The notes: generated by a model not told the origin, from the letters alone. A DNA stretch of 64,000 nucleotides from Syntrophales bacterium (GCA_035363115.1 DAOSEM010000009.1:86967-150966), one strand, 5' to 3'; counted from the stretch's first letter, positions 1 to 10,132 are shown. Numbers and translations: made by a program.

Positions 1-2
1 AT

Positions 3-353
3 CGATACCATGAAGACGTCGTTCGTGCATTGTGCGGCGGCAACGTCAAAGACATCGACGGGCTGATCGATTCCGGTTTCGTGAAACCCGGGGAAGCTCG
101 AGACATCGCCAGGACACTCGGCAAGGCCTACCAGCCGAAGAAACGGTCCGAAGCCGGGAAACGTTACGGCGACTCAAGGATAAAGTTCGCGGAGATGGGA
201 GCCTGCAACGCCTGCGCGGACAACATCGCGCAACACTATACGAAGAAGCCCCACTCTCCGTGCGGCAGACTGGCGAAGCAGGCCCTGGAGGGAAATCCCT
301 CCGCCATCAAGAAGTTAGTGGCTTTCCCGGATTTTTGCCAGTGGAAGTATTGA
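3..353 (+). CDS. C-terminal part of a cysteine-containing hypothetical protein (5' end outside window)
   Basis: The reading frame is open from the window edge to a TGA at 351, so the start lies upstream. The visible ~116 residues are basic and contain a loose cysteine pattern (ACNAC around the middle, PCGR, and FCQW just before the C-terminus). This could ligate metal, but no family is recognised. A TTG at 30 is only an internal codon. The gene ends 61 nt before the kinase at 415 and could share its transcript. Function unknown. Confidence 0.5.
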   Translation, partial: RYHEDVVRALCGGNVKDIDGLIDSGFVKPGEARDIARTLGKAYQPKKRSEAGKRYGDSRIKFAEMGACNACADNIAQHYTKKPHSPCGRLAKQALEGNPSAIKKLVAFPDFCQWKY

Positions 354-414
354 ACGACGAACAGAGAGCGGCAGTGGGAAATAAGTCTGCACCCGGACGG
401 GGAGCATTCCGGAA

Positions 415-3339
415 ATGAAACACAGATACATCCTGGCAGCCATCATTTTCACCCTTGGACTGAGCGCCTATTTCTTCGCTTCTTTTTATAACGAAGCCAA
501 ACAGGACGCGATCAAGAACGTCAACAACGAGCAATGGATTCAGGCAGGACATGCCGCACGCGGGATCGAAGACTCTTTTACCGGCTGGACGCGCCTCCTG
601 ACCTCCATTTCCTCGGCGAAATCCATCATACACTTCGATAAGCGGGCGGAGAGAAGCTTTGAATTCCTTTATAAGGCTAATCAGGATAAATTCCGGGCGA
701 TTACACGCCTGGATGCAAAGGGCAGGATTGTCTATACATACCCTTTCGATTCCGCCGTGATCGGGAAAGACATCTCCGGGCAGACGCATGTCCGCGAACT
801 GATGGCCACCCGCAAGCCCGTCATCAGCGATGTATTCCTGGCTTTACAGGGATATCGCGCCATTGCCCTCCATGTCCCCGTCTTTCGGAATCATGCCTAC
901 GACGGTTCAATCGGCATCACCATCAATTTCGAGGCACTGGCCAAGCGCTACCTGGAGAACATCCGGGTCGGGAACACCGGCTATGCCTGGGTCGTCAGCA
1001 GGGACGGCACGGAGCTCTACTGCCCGGTACCCGGGCACATCGGGAATTCCGTCTTCGAGAACTGCAGCGATTTTCCCTCCATCCTGGTGATGGCGGAGAA
1101 AATGCTCAAGGGCGAGCAGGGCACGACCACCTACACGTTTGACAAAATCCGCGGCAGTCAGGTGGAGAGTGTCAGGAAACATGCCGTCTACATGCCCATC
1201 AGGCTTGGGAACACATTCTGGTCCATCGTCGTCGCCTCGTCGGAAGACGAGATCATCGCTTCGCTGGAGAGTTTTCGGAATAAGCTTTTCATGGTTATCG
1301 GACTCCTGCTTCTTGGCGGAGTCCTGTTTTCCTATTACGGCTTCAGGGCCTGGTTCATCCTGGAGGAGGAAAAGAAGCGGCACCAGACGGAAGAGGCATT
1401 GCGAAAGAGCGAAGAAAACTACCGTCTTCTGTTTGAAAGCGCCACGGAGGGAATCCTGATTGCCCAGGACGGCATGATCAAGGTTGCCAACCAGGCCCTC
1501 GCGGAGATTCTGAAATATCCAAGAGACCTTTTGCTGGAAAAACCGTTTCCGTTATTCATTCATCCCGATGATCGCTCCACCGTCCTTGAGCGTCATCAAC
1601 GGAGATTGAAAGGCGAATCTCCGGAAATCGACTATCCGTTTCGGATTATTACATCCGAGGGAACGGAAAATTGGGTGCAGATTCATCCGACCGTCATTTC
1701 CTGGGACGGCAGGCCGGCGGTTCTCAGTTTTGTCATGGACATAACCGAACAGAAACATGCCGCAGAGAGACTGAGGGAATCCCAGAGACGGCTGGCGGAC
1801 ATTATTGAATTTCTCCCGGACGCGACCCTGGTCATCGACGAGGAAGGCAGGGTGATTGCCTGGAACCGGGCCATCGAAGCGATGACCGGCGTCAGGAAAG
1901 AAGACATGCTGGGCAAGGGAAACTATGAATATGCCATCCCGTTTTACGGGGAAAGAAGGCGCATTCTCATTGATCTCGCGCTGCATCCGGATCCGGAAAA
2001 GGAAAAGGAATACCTGACGATTCGAAGATCGGGCGATATCATTCAGGGAGACGCTTTCACACCGGCCTTGCCTCCGGGAAACATCCATGTTTCGGGAACC
2101 GCCTCCGTGCTCAGGGATTCGGAAGGAAAGATCGTCGGAGCCATTGAATGCATTCGGGATGATACCGATCGCAAGATCATGGAGGAGCGCCTGCAGCGGG
2201 CCGAAAAGATGGAATCCCTGGGGATTCTGGCCGGCGGTGTGGCTCATGACCTGAACAACGTCCTGGGTGTGCTCGTAGGCTACTCCGAGTTGCTCATGCG
2301 GGAGGCGCCGGAGGGAAGCCGGTCGGCCAATTACGCCGGGAGCATCCTGGCGGGGGGACAGAGGGCGGCCGCCATCATCCAGGATCTCTTGACCATGGCC
2401 CGGCGTGGCGTATCCGTCTCGGAAACCGTGAACCTGAACCTGGTCCTGGCCGATGCCTTCAAGACGCCCGAGTTCGAACTCGTGAAAGCGCATCATCCGG
2501 ATGTCCTGTTCGAGAGCCGGATGGAGAAAGATCTCTTCAACATCAAGGGTTCCCCGGTACACTTGAGCAAAACGATCATGAACCTCCTGTCCAACGCGGC
2601 GGAGTCGATACGCGGCAAGGGTACGGTGACGGTCACGACGGAGAACCGCTATGTCGATCTGGCCCTGCCGGGCTATGAGAACACACGGGAAGGAGAGTAT
2701 GCCGTCCTGACCGTGACGGACACCGGGTCGGGGATCGCGCAGAAGGACATGGGAAGGATCTTCGAGCCGTTCTACACGAAGAAGGTCATGGGCCGGAGCG
2801 GAACCGGCCTCGGCCTGGCGGTGGTCTGGGGAACCGTCAAGGACCACGGCGGGTATATCGATGTGCAGACGGCGGAGAATCAAGGCACGTCGTTTGTCCT
2901 GTATTTCCCCGTGACCAGGGAAGCCCTTTCGAAAACGGATCATGCCCCGGCTGAACGGGAGTATCGAGGAAACGGCGAAAGCATCCTGGTCGTGGACGAC
3001 GTGAAGGAACAGCGCCTTCTGGCCGCCACGATTCTGGAAGGTCTCGATTACCGGGTGGCAGCGGTGGCGAGCGGCGAGGAGGCCGTGGAATATCTCCGGG
3101 CAAACCAGGCGGATCTGATCATTCTCGACATGATCATGGATCCCGGAATCGACGGCCTGGAGACGTATCGCCGGATCCTCGAAATCCAGCCGCGACAGAA
3201 GGCGATCATCGTCAGCGGCTTCGCCAGGACCGAGCGGGTCAACCAGGCCCAGGATCTCGGCGCCGGTGAATACGTCAGGAAACCTTACGTAATTGAAAAA
3301 CTGGGGATGGCGGTCCGCAGGGAGCTGGATCGATTATAA
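415..3339 (+). CDS. Membrane hybrid sensor histidine kinase (dCache-PAS-PAS-HK-REC)
   Basis: A 974-residue sensor. TM1 spans about residues 5-25 and TM2 about 290-315. They bracket a periplasmic dCache-like ligand domain (GNTGYAWVVSRDGTELYCP resembles the Cache core). Two cytoplasmic PAS domains follow (about 336-448 and 459-584). The phosphoacceptor box GGVAHDLNN has His611. The ATPase domain shows NAAES (~725), DTGSGI and GTGLGLAVV (~796). A C-terminal receiver (from ~856) has phospho-acceptor Asp905 (IILDMIMD). It presumably autophosphorylates on binding a small extracellular ligand and passes phosphate to its own receiver. No partner regulator is adjacent. The second PAS (ADIIEFLPDATLVID) is nearly the same as one in the kinase at 20290. 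Confidence 0.9.
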   Translation: MKHRYILAAIIFTLGLSAYFFASFYNEAKQDAIKNVNNEQWIQAGHAARGIEDSFTGWTRLLTSISSAKSIIHFDKRAERSFEFLYKANQDKFRAITRLDAKGRIVYTYPFDSAVIGKDISGQTHVRELMATRKPVISDVFLALQGYRAIALHVPVFRNHAYDGSIGITINFEALAKRYLENIRVGNTGYAWVVSRDGTELYCPVPGHIGNSVFENCSDFPSILVMAEKMLKGEQGTTTYTFDKIRGSQVESVRKHAVYMPIRLGNTFWSIVVASSEDEIIASLESFRNKLFMVIGLLLLGGVLFSYYGFRAWFILEEEKKRHQTEEALRKSEENYRLLFESATEGILIAQDGMIKVANQALAEILKYPRDLLLEKPFPLFIHPDDRSTVLERHQRRLKGESPEIDYPFRIITSEGTENWVQIHPTVISWDGRPAVLSFVMDITEQKHAAERLRESQRRLADIIEFLPDATLVIDEEGRVIAWNRAIEAMTGVRKEDMLGKGNYEYAIPFYGERRRILIDLALHPDPEKEKEYLTIRRSGDIIQGDAFTPALPPGNIHVSGTASVLRDSEGKIVGAIECIRDDTDRKIMEERLQRAEKMESLGILAGGVAHDLNNVLGVLVGYSELLMREAPEGSRSANYAGSILAGGQRAAAIIQDLLTMARRGVSVSETVNLNLVLADAFKTPEFELVKAHHPDVLFESRMEKDLFNIKGSPVHLSKTIMNLLSNAAESIRGKGTVTVTTENRYVDLALPGYENTREGEYAVLTVTDTGSGIAQKDMGRIFEPFYTKKVMGRSGTGLGLAVVWGTVKDHGGYIDVQTAENQGTSFVLYFPVTREALSKTDHAPAEREYRGNGESILVVDDVKEQRLLAATILEGLDYRVAAVASGEEAVEYLRANQADLIILDMIMDPGIDGLETYRRILEIQPRQKAIIVSGFARTERVNQAQDLGAGEYVRKPYVIEKLGMAVRRELDRL

Positions 3340-3385
3340 GTTCTATCCGGCCCGCATCGCATCTTCGCGTCCTCTTCGGAATCCA

Positions 3386-4561
3386 TCAGCAGGGTCTCAC
3401 GCATTCAAGAAGTGCTTCGATCCGAGTCCGGATCTGTTCCATGTCGCCATTTGAGTAATCCGTCTCGATCTTCAGACCGGGCAACCCGTGCCGGTCCTTC
3501 ACGTGATCGAGGATTTTGAGCGATTCGATATTGTATGCGTGGCAGGCATGCAAAACGACGTCGACCACCACGTCGGGCCTGAATCTCGCAATCATCGCGT
3601 CCAGCATGTCGAGACGCCTCCAGTTTGGAGTCATGCAGGAGCAGGGGATCATGAGACCGGCTTCCGCAACGGCCCGCAGAGGGTCTCCCGTTCCCTCCCC
3701 GATCTCGATGGAATATCCCTTCATTCCGCTGCACGCCTCCAGCGCCACGACGGCTCCCCCCGCCTCATCGATGATCTGCAGGATCTTGTTCGCATCACCG
3801 CTGATGGGACATCCGCTCACGAGGACCCTCGGCGCACCCCGCTTCGCAACGAGGATTCCCGCCGCGGTCCGTTGGTTCAGCCTTTCCATGATTCTTCCGA
3901 CCACGAACTGCAGCCTGCCGCTGTCCAGGAAGGCATCGAGGCCGATGACGTCGTACAGCTCCCGCCAGTGAACGAGCGGCGGCTGGAAGGTCAGTGCGTC
4001 GAAAAAGCGGTTCATGATCCGATTCTTCCTGTTGGTCTCCAGGATCTCCGCCTCGATGCGGTCCTCATGGATGGTTGTCTGAAACTCGGATTCCAGAAAG
4101 GTTTTGAGTTTGCGGACCATCCCGACCCAGCGGTCCAGTGCCGTCCCGTCATCGGGAAGTTGGGGAAGATCCATGATGTGGGTGGGCTTCAAATGGGCGA
4201 TCCGTTCAAACATCTTCTTCTTTCCGTCGCAGGTCGTCTCGCCGATGACGGCATCGCAGAGCTCGTAGAGGATACAGGTCCCGGTGCGGATGAAACCGAA
4301 GCTGGACTTGATCATGGGACAGAGATTGGCCGGCAGGACTTCTTCCGCGGCGGAAATGGTTCTTTGGGAAGACGCACAAAGGGAGACGGGAACGGCATCC
4401 ATGGCCCGGATCAGCTCCGCGGGGGCGTAGCAGCAGTAGAGGCCGACGATGCGGGCTCCCTGTTCCCTTTTCTTCAAGAGGAATTCAAGATATTGCTCCG
4501 ACAGGCCTGCTTCCTGAGGATTTCCACGATGTCCGGGTATGTCCGCCATGATCTCCTGCAT
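3386..4561 (-). CDS. 2-hydroxyacyl-CoA dehydratase D-component family protein (HgdB/YjiM-like)
   Basis: Family members are Fe-S proteins that either dehydrate 2-hydroxyacyl-CoA or, in the YjiM/double-cubane branch, catalyse other low-potential reductions. The cysteine-containing segments expected of the family are present: YCCYAPAELI, NLCPMIKSSFG, ETTCDGKKKM, VSGCPISGDANK and PCSCMTPNWRR. ETTCDGKKKM is typical of the YjiM/DCCP type. The frame stays open up to 4723, but the extra N-terminal ~54 residues look non-coding. The start is placed at the ATG at 4561 (MQEIMADIPG), with 4549 and 4723 as alternatives. No activator ATPase (HgdC/YjiL) or second subunit is nearby, so the substrate cannot be assigned. 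Confidence 0.8.
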   Translation of the reverse strand: MQEIMADIPGHRGNPQEAGLSEQYLEFLLKKREQGARIVGLYCCYAPAELIRAMDAVPVSLCASSQRTISAAEEVLPANLCPMIKSSFGFIRTGTCILYELCDAVIGETTCDGKKKMFERIAHLKPTHIMDLPQLPDDGTALDRWVGMVRKLKTFLESEFQTTIHEDRIEAEILETNRKNRIMNRFFDALTFQPPLVHWRELYDVIGLDAFLDSGRLQFVVGRIMERLNQRTAAGILVAKRGAPRVLVSGCPISGDANKILQIIDEAGGAVVALEACSGMKGYSIEIGEGTGDPLRAVAEAGLMIPCSCMTPNWRRLDMLDAMIARFRPDVVVDVVLHACHAYNIESLKILDHVKDRHGLPGLKIETDYSNGDMEQIRTRIEALLECVRPC

Positions 4562-4796
4562 TGCCCTGTAGTCCGCTAATTCACCGGGAGCCTTCCAGAA
4601 ATGGCCGGCGCGTGTGCCATGATCCCCGTGATCCGGGGCGCTTCGTGCTCGCGTCCGTTTTCCACAACCGCGTCGATGAACATCCGTTCCCAAGAGCGGG
4701 TTCATACCATTCTTTTTCATCATAATGGAAATTCGAATATCGAATCGCCGCCTCCGATATATGCTTATTATCTATAATTAAATTCTTTCATATGGG

Positions 4797-4825
4797 TTGA
4801 CATTGTTCCGTCCATGATTTAATTC
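4797..4825 (+). promoter_or_regulatory. Candidate sigma70-type promoter for the IscA-like gene
   Basis: A perfect -35 TTGACA at 4797-4802 is followed by an AT-rich -10 region (TGATTTAAT, about 4815-4823). Spacing is on the short side (15-16), so the -10 assignment is tentative. It lies ~65 nt upstream of the ATG at 4889. Confidence 0.4.
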
Positions 4826-4888
4826 GTGGTCGTCTCCGGAGGCAAGCAGGTCCCGGAGGTTACCCCATACCGGAAAGGATCAGGACAT

Positions 4889-5209
4889 ATGTTCACAGTG
4901 ACGGAAAAGGCGAACGAGATGATCAGGGATTTCATGAAGAACCGGCAGGAAAACCTTCCGATCCGGGTGATGGTTTTCGAGGGCGGCTGCTCGGGAACGT
5001 CCCTGGGAATGGCCCTGGATGAGCAGCAGGCGAATGATCAGGTTTTTGAGGACAACGGCCTTACGTTTGTCATCAACCAGGATCTGCTCAACCAGATACA
5101 GCCGATCACGGTGGACTTCATCGAGACCCCACACGGATCGGGATTCAAGCTGTCCTCCAGCTTCGTGGGCGCCGGCGGCGGATGCGGCACCTGCTCCTCG
5201 TGCGGATGA
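4889..5209 (+). CDS. HesB/IscA-like Fe-S scaffold protein with cysteine-rich tail
   Basis: A 106-residue A-type-carrier fold protein. The N-terminus MFTVTEKANEMI and the ...VMVFEGGCSGTSLGMAL... segment match HesB/IscA. Cys34 is the first family cysteine. The usual C-terminal CGC is replaced by a looser GGGCGTCSSCG tail with Cys99, Cys102 and Cys105. It may carry or deliver an Fe-S cluster. The ATG at 4889 is preferred over an upstream in-frame GTG at 4826, because the extra 21 residues do not fit the family and GGA lies just upstream of 4889. It is divergent from the Fe-S-dependent HgdB-like gene, a plausible client. Confidence 0.82.
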   Translation: MFTVTEKANEMIRDFMKNRQENLPIRVMVFEGGCSGTSLGMALDEQQANDQVFEDNGLTFVINQDLLNQIQPITVDFIETPHGSGFKLSSSFVGAGGGCGTCSSCG

Positions 5210-5500
5210 TCCGGCTGCGTCATCGCGATCGTATTGGATGCACGGGCAAACCCTCCCCTATATTTGACTCTCACGGTTGCGGCGTGCCGGTTCCGCCGCA
5301 ACGGATCCTTCCCGCTGTCCCTCGCGACGTCCATCAGCTTATCATCTCCGGAATTCTTAACACTCCTTGAAAGTTCCATGATATATCCGCCGGGCGTCGG
5401 CCGGTATTAAAGATGGAATGGCCATGCGCCGATAGATAAATAATGGCCACGGCAATCCTTTGCGAGATGCCCGGCGGATAGCCTCGGGCAGAAGAAAAAC

Positions 5501-6337
5501 ATGGACATCAGTAGCTACCGTCATCCCTTTCTCTTCTACGGGTTGTCCACGGCCATCCCCTGGACATTCTGGTTCGGCGCTGCCTATGCAAGCCATATCA
5601 CACCGGCAACCCCGTTTCTCGGAGCGGTTGTCGGCATTCTGGGCGTCGCAGGGCTGCTGGGACCGACGGTGATCGCATTCTCCATGATCTGGCCGCACAA
5701 AGAGATGCGGGAGGATCTCAGGCACCGGATCATCGGCCTGAAAGGAGCCCGGCCCGTTTACCTCTTTCTGGCCTGTTTTCTCATGCTCGCCAGCATCCTG
5801 TCAGCACAGGCGATTTCCCTGCTTTTCGGCCACAGCGCGGACCAGTTTCGTCTTGCCGGCACGTCATCCTTTTCCGCCGGCATCTTTCCCGGGTGGTTCC
5901 TGCTCTTCCTGGCCCCGCTGGTGGAGGAGCTGGCCTGGCATTCCTATGGTACGGACTGCCTGCGACAGCGCATGAACCTTCTGACCGTTTCCCTCCTCTT
6001 CGGCCTTTTCTGGGCCCTGTGGCACATGCCGCTCTCGTTCATCAAAGGGTACTATCACAGCAATGTCGCCGAAGCCGGTCTCCTTTACAGCCTGAATTTC
6101 ATGGTCAGCCTTGTTCCCTATGTCGTGCTGATGAACTGGCTGTATTACAAGACAAACCGGAGCATCCTGGTTGCAATTGTCTTTCACATTACCGCGGGAT
6201 GCTTCAATGAGATGTTTCAAACGCATCCGGACAGCAAGGTCATCCAGACCGTCCTCCTGCTCCTGCTGTCCATTGCGGTGGTGGCGAAGGATCGCGATTT
6301 CTTTTTGCAGCGGGAGTATCGGGGGCCCGGTACATGA
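5501..6337 (+). CDS. CPBP-family intramembrane metalloprotease (CAAX protease-like)
   Basis: A 278-residue polytopic membrane protein with about seven hydrophobic segments. The Abi/CPBP signature motifs are visible: the Glu-Glu motif in PLVEELAWHSYG, the second motif FWALWHMPLSF, and the His motif in IVFHITAGCFNE. The family includes prenyl proteases and bacteriocin self-immunity proteins; the substrate here is unknown. It is preceded by ~290 nt without a recognised gene and is followed 114 nt later by a cytosolic kinase. Confidence 0.8.
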   Translation: MDISSYRHPFLFYGLSTAIPWTFWFGAAYASHITPATPFLGAVVGILGVAGLLGPTVIAFSMIWPHKEMREDLRHRIIGLKGARPVYLFLACFLMLASILSAQAISLLFGHSADQFRLAGTSSFSAGIFPGWFLLFLAPLVEELAWHSYGTDCLRQRMNLLTVSLLFGLFWALWHMPLSFIKGYYHSNVAEAGLLYSLNFMVSLVPYVVLMNWLYYKTNRSILVAIVFHITAGCFNEMFQTHPDSKVIQTVLLLLLSIAVVAKDRDFFLQREYRGPGT

Positions 6338-6451
6338 AATGTTCCATGACCTTCAGCAGTCATTCAATAGCGGCGGAATTGCCGATCCGGTTGTGATATG
6401 TAAAACGGGAGCCGATCCGGATCGACCGGCCGTGACGGAGGGGAACAGGCA

Positions 6452-8872
6452 ATGGCAGAGCGCATTTTGATCGTCGACGACCAGGAGCAGAATCTCTACC
6501 TGCTTCAAGTGCTTCTGGAGGGAAACGGATACGAAGTGGAAAGCGCCTTCGACGGAGCGGAGGCGCTGGTGAAGGCAAGGCACGCCCCTCCGGACATGAT
6601 CGTCACGGATATCCTGATGCCGGTGATGGACGGCTATGCCCTGTGCCGGGAGTGGAAATCCGACGATCTGCTCAAGCACATACCCCTGGTTTTTTACACG
6701 GCCACCTATACGAAACCCAAAGACGAGGAGTTTGCCTTGAGCCTCGGTGCGGACCGCTTTGTCATCAAGCCCCAGGAACCGCATATCCTGATGAATATAT
6801 TGAAAGAAGTCCTGAACCGAAAACGCTCTTTAGAACAGGTCGGCACCAGGCCCCTCGGAGAGGAAATGGAGTTTTTTCGGCAATACAACGCAATCCTTTT
6901 TGAAAAACTCGAAAAGAAGATGTCGGACCTGGAAGCGGCCAACAAGCAGTTGAGCCTTCTTGAGGAAAAGTATCGGCTCAGTTTCGAGAACGTGACGGAC
7001 GTTATTTACATGATCGATACGGATCTCAAGATCCTGAACATCTCTCCCAGCGTCGAGAAAATACTGGGCTACAAACCCGAAGAGCTGATCGGCCGGCCCG
7101 TCTTCGATCTGAAGCACATCTTTCTGCCGGAATCATTCGAAAAGGCGGTTTCCAACACCGAACAGATCCTGAAGGGACAGGGCATCCCCACAGCAATTTA
7201 CCGGTTTCTTTCAAAGGATGGAGCCGTAAAGCACGGGGATATCAGCGGCTCCCCCGTCATGCACGAGGGGAAAATCACCGGCATGATCGCCGTCGCCCGC
7301 GACATCACCAAGCGTATCGAGGCCGAGGAAGCCTTGCGGGAGAGCGGGACGATGTTCCGAACCCTCGTCGAGCATGCCTTCGATTCTACGATCATTATCA
7401 ATCTGGAAGGAACCATCCTGTTCGCAAACAATTCGGCGGCCCGGACGATTGAAGCCCAGGATTCGGACTCCCTTGTGGGCAGGAATGTGATGGACTTCGT
7501 CGCACCGGAATCGCGGGAAGACGTGCTGAATGATTTCATAGAGCTCGCGAAAGGCCATGACAGCTACCTCGCGGAGTACTCGCTGATCACGGGAAACGGC
7601 AGGAGAATGCGCATGGAAAGCGTCGGTAAGCGCATCGTTTTTGAAGGAAAAGCCGCCGTCCTCGCCTCCATGCGGGACATCACGGATCGAATACGGGCGG
7701 CGGAAGAAAAGGAGAAGCTCCGGGATCAGCTTCTCCAGGCCCAGAAGATGGAGTCCATGGGTGCGCTGGCGGGCGGCATCGCCCACGACTTCAACAACAT
7801 CCTGGGAGCCATTATCGGCTATTCGGAGTTGTACAAGGAGCAGGTCCGGGACCGCCCGAAGGTGTACCGGGGCATGGAGGAAGTGCTCAATGCCGCCGGC
7901 CGCGCCAGGGACCTGGTGCAGCAGATCCTGACCTTCAGCCGACAGGCCGTGCCGGAGAAACGGCCGACGGCCATCATTCCGATCGTCAGCGAAGTCGCAA
8001 GATTCATCCGGGCATCCCTGCCCTCGACCATCGAAATCAGGCAAAAGCTGAATGCGACATCGGATGTGGTCATGGCCGATGCAACACACATGCATCAGCT
8101 GTTGATGAACCTGTGCACGAACGCCGGGCATGCCATGACGGGAAAGGGCGGTATGCTGGAGATCGGGGTGGAGGAAATCACCATCGGCAGGGAAAAACAG
8201 TGGCTTTTCCCCACCCTTGACGGCGGCCGCTACCTGAAGCTGGAGGTTCGGGACACGGGTCACGGCATCAAGGCGGAGCACATGGAAAAAATCTTCGATC
8301 CCTATTTTACGACCAAGGGAAAGGGAGAGGGCACGGGCCTGGGGCTGGCCGTCGTGCACGGCATCACCAAGGATCATGGCGGGGAAATCAAGGTGTATAG
8401 CGAAATCGGCAAGGGGACGCGCTTCAGCGTTTATCTGCCGTTGATGGAAAAGCAGGCCGACGTGATCCCGCCCGTTGCCGAGGTTTCCCTGCCACGGGGG
8501 AGCGAGAGGGTTCTGTTCATCGATGACGAAGAGCCCCTGGCCAACCTGGGAAAGGAACTGCTGGAGGCACTCGGCTACCTTGTCGTCGCCGAAACGGACC
8601 CAGTCAAGGCCATCGAGGAATTCAGCAGGAACAGTGACGCATTCGATCTGGTGATCACAGACAAGACCATGCCACGCATGACGGGATTCGACATTGCGAG
8701 CGATCTTCACAAAATCCGTGCGGACATTCCCGTGATACTCTGCTCCGGCTTTCAGGAACAGGAGGACCTGGAAAAGCAATCCGCCTGCGGCATCTCCTGT
8801 TTCATCATGAAGCCGTTCCGGATCAAAATCCTGGCCGAGGCGATCCGCAACACCCTGGGCAAGAAAGCGTGA
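6452..8872 (+). CDS. Soluble hybrid histidine kinase (REC-PAS-PAS-HK-REC)
   Basis: 806 residues without membrane segments. The N-terminal receiver has Asp53 (IVTDILMPVMDG). Two PAS domains follow (about 170-290 and 300-420). The phosphoacceptor box GGIAHDFNN has His445. The ATPase domain shows LMNLCTNAG, DTGHGI and GTGLGLAVVHG. The C-terminal receiver has Asp737 (LVITDKTMPRMTG). An N-terminal receiver suggests it is driven by another kinase, so it may be an internal node of a phosphorelay. The HK-ATPase-REC half is closely related to that of the kinase at 20290. An SD (GGAGGGG) precedes the ATG. Confidence 0.9.
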   Translation: MAERILIVDDQEQNLYLLQVLLEGNGYEVESAFDGAEALVKARHAPPDMIVTDILMPVMDGYALCREWKSDDLLKHIPLVFYTATYTKPKDEEFALSLGADRFVIKPQEPHILMNILKEVLNRKRSLEQVGTRPLGEEMEFFRQYNAILFEKLEKKMSDLEAANKQLSLLEEKYRLSFENVTDVIYMIDTDLKILNISPSVEKILGYKPEELIGRPVFDLKHIFLPESFEKAVSNTEQILKGQGIPTAIYRFLSKDGAVKHGDISGSPVMHEGKITGMIAVARDITKRIEAEEALRESGTMFRTLVEHAFDSTIIINLEGTILFANNSAARTIEAQDSDSLVGRNVMDFVAPESREDVLNDFIELAKGHDSYLAEYSLITGNGRRMRMESVGKRIVFEGKAAVLASMRDITDRIRAAEEKEKLRDQLLQAQKMESMGALAGGIAHDFNNILGAIIGYSELYKEQVRDRPKVYRGMEEVLNAAGRARDLVQQILTFSRQAVPEKRPTAIIPIVSEVARFIRASLPSTIEIRQKLNATSDVVMADATHMHQLLMNLCTNAGHAMTGKGGMLEIGVEEITIGREKQWLFPTLDGGRYLKLEVRDTGHGIKAEHMEKIFDPYFTTKGKGEGTGLGLAVVHGITKDHGGEIKVYSEIGKGTRFSVYLPLMEKQADVIPPVAEVSLPRGSERVLFIDDEEPLANLGKELLEALGYLVVAETDPVKAIEEFSRNSDAFDLVITDKTMPRMTGFDIASDLHKIRADIPVILCSGFQEQEDLEKQSACGISCFIMKPFRIKILAEAIRNTLGKKA

Positions 8873-8936
8873 TCGAAGGGCAACGAAGCAAAAGGTGTGT
8901 AACAAAATCATGAACGGTTCCGGTTTGCATACCGGC

Positions 8937-8965
8937 TTGACGATAGAATGATAGTCGTTTACAAG
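8937..8965 (+). promoter_or_regulatory. Candidate sigma70 promoter for the solute-binding protein/kinase operon
   Basis: TTGACG at 8937-8942, 17-nt spacer, TACAAG at 8960-8965. It is the best match in the 390-nt gap between 8872 and 9264. The rest of that gap contains only the small SD-preceded ORF at 9076. Confidence 0.4.
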
Positions 8966-9075
8966 ATGGTGTAAGATGAAATGATAATTGAAACAATTGA
9001 CATTCTTTCCTCGTAAGCACCACCCGGAACCGCGCTGCGGATCGAGCACCCAACAACCTGCCAAAGGAGGCGGCG

Positions 9076-9267
9076 ATGTCGGGAGCAGGGATTGCCGGCC
9101 GTCCTGGTAACAGAGATAACGGCTGCCGCATATATTACCGGCGCATCCCCGAGAACTGCATTCCTCCCTGCTCAGCCTCCGTATCACCATCCATCCAATC
9201 AACCCCCTCAAGGTCGTTGAAACGTCCGTTCCCACTCCCGATCGGATCAAAAGGGAGGCCGGGATGA
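9076..9267 (+). CDS. Possible small ORF / leader peptide upstream of the solute-binding protein
   Basis: A 63-codon ORF preceded by a consensus SD (AAAGGAGG, 9062-9069, ~6 nt from the ATG). It ends in a TGA that overlaps the next start (ATGA at 9264-9267), the arrangement of translational coupling. The peptide is Pro/Ser/Arg-rich, has no recognisable domain and could be fortuitous. If real, it would couple ribosomes into the downstream gene. Confidence 0.3.
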   Translation: MSGAGIAGRPGNRDNGCRIYYRRIPENCIPPCSASVSPSIQSTPSRSLKRPFPLPIGSKGRPG

Positions 9268-10132
9268 GGCGATCCGTTCGCCGTACAATCGTTATCATCT
9301 TGCCGGCCGCCCTCATCCTGGCCACCCTGTTTCTCTGGCTGCAAGATCGGGACCCTTCCCTTTCACAAATCCGGGAAGCCGGTGTCATCCGGATCGGCTA
9401 TTCCGTCGAAGCCCCCTATGCGTTCCTGAAACCGGACGGGGAAGTAACCGGAGAGTCCCCGGAAGTGGCCCGGCGGATCGTGGAGCGTCTGGGCATCCCC
9501 CGCGTCGAATGGCGGTATGCCAAGTTTTCCTCCCTGATCGACGAACTGGAGGCGGGGCGCATCGACGTCATCGCCGCCGGTATGTTCATCACCCCGGAGC
9601 GGGCCCGGAGGGTCCGCTTTTCCGAGCCGACGTTCCACGTCCGGCAGGCCCTGCTCGTCTGCAAGGGCAATCCATTGGACCTTCATTCCTACACGCAGGC
9701 CCTGAAGACACCGGGAACCAGGATTGCCGTTCTGTCCGGTTCGGTGGAGGAGCAGATGCTCAGGCGGATGAACTATCCGATGGAGCGGCTGGTGGCCGTG
9801 CCGGATGCCCGTTCCGGGAGTGTCGCCGTCGAATCGGGGAGAGCCGACGGACTCGCGCTATCCTCCCCCACCCTCCACCGGATCGTGACAGAAAAGCGAA
9901 ATGATCGCATCGAGATTGCCGATCCATTTGTGCAGCCGCTACCCGCGATATCCGGACGGCTGGGTTACGGCGCCTTTGTTTTCCGCAAGAAAGACGAGGT
10001 GTTCCAGGCCGCCTGGAACGAGGCACAAAAGGATTTCATCGGGAGCCCTGATCACCTTCAAATCCTGAAGAGCTTCGGCTTCACTGAAGCGGAGGTCCCG
10101 GGTTCCGTAACCACTGCGGAGGTCCTGTCGCC

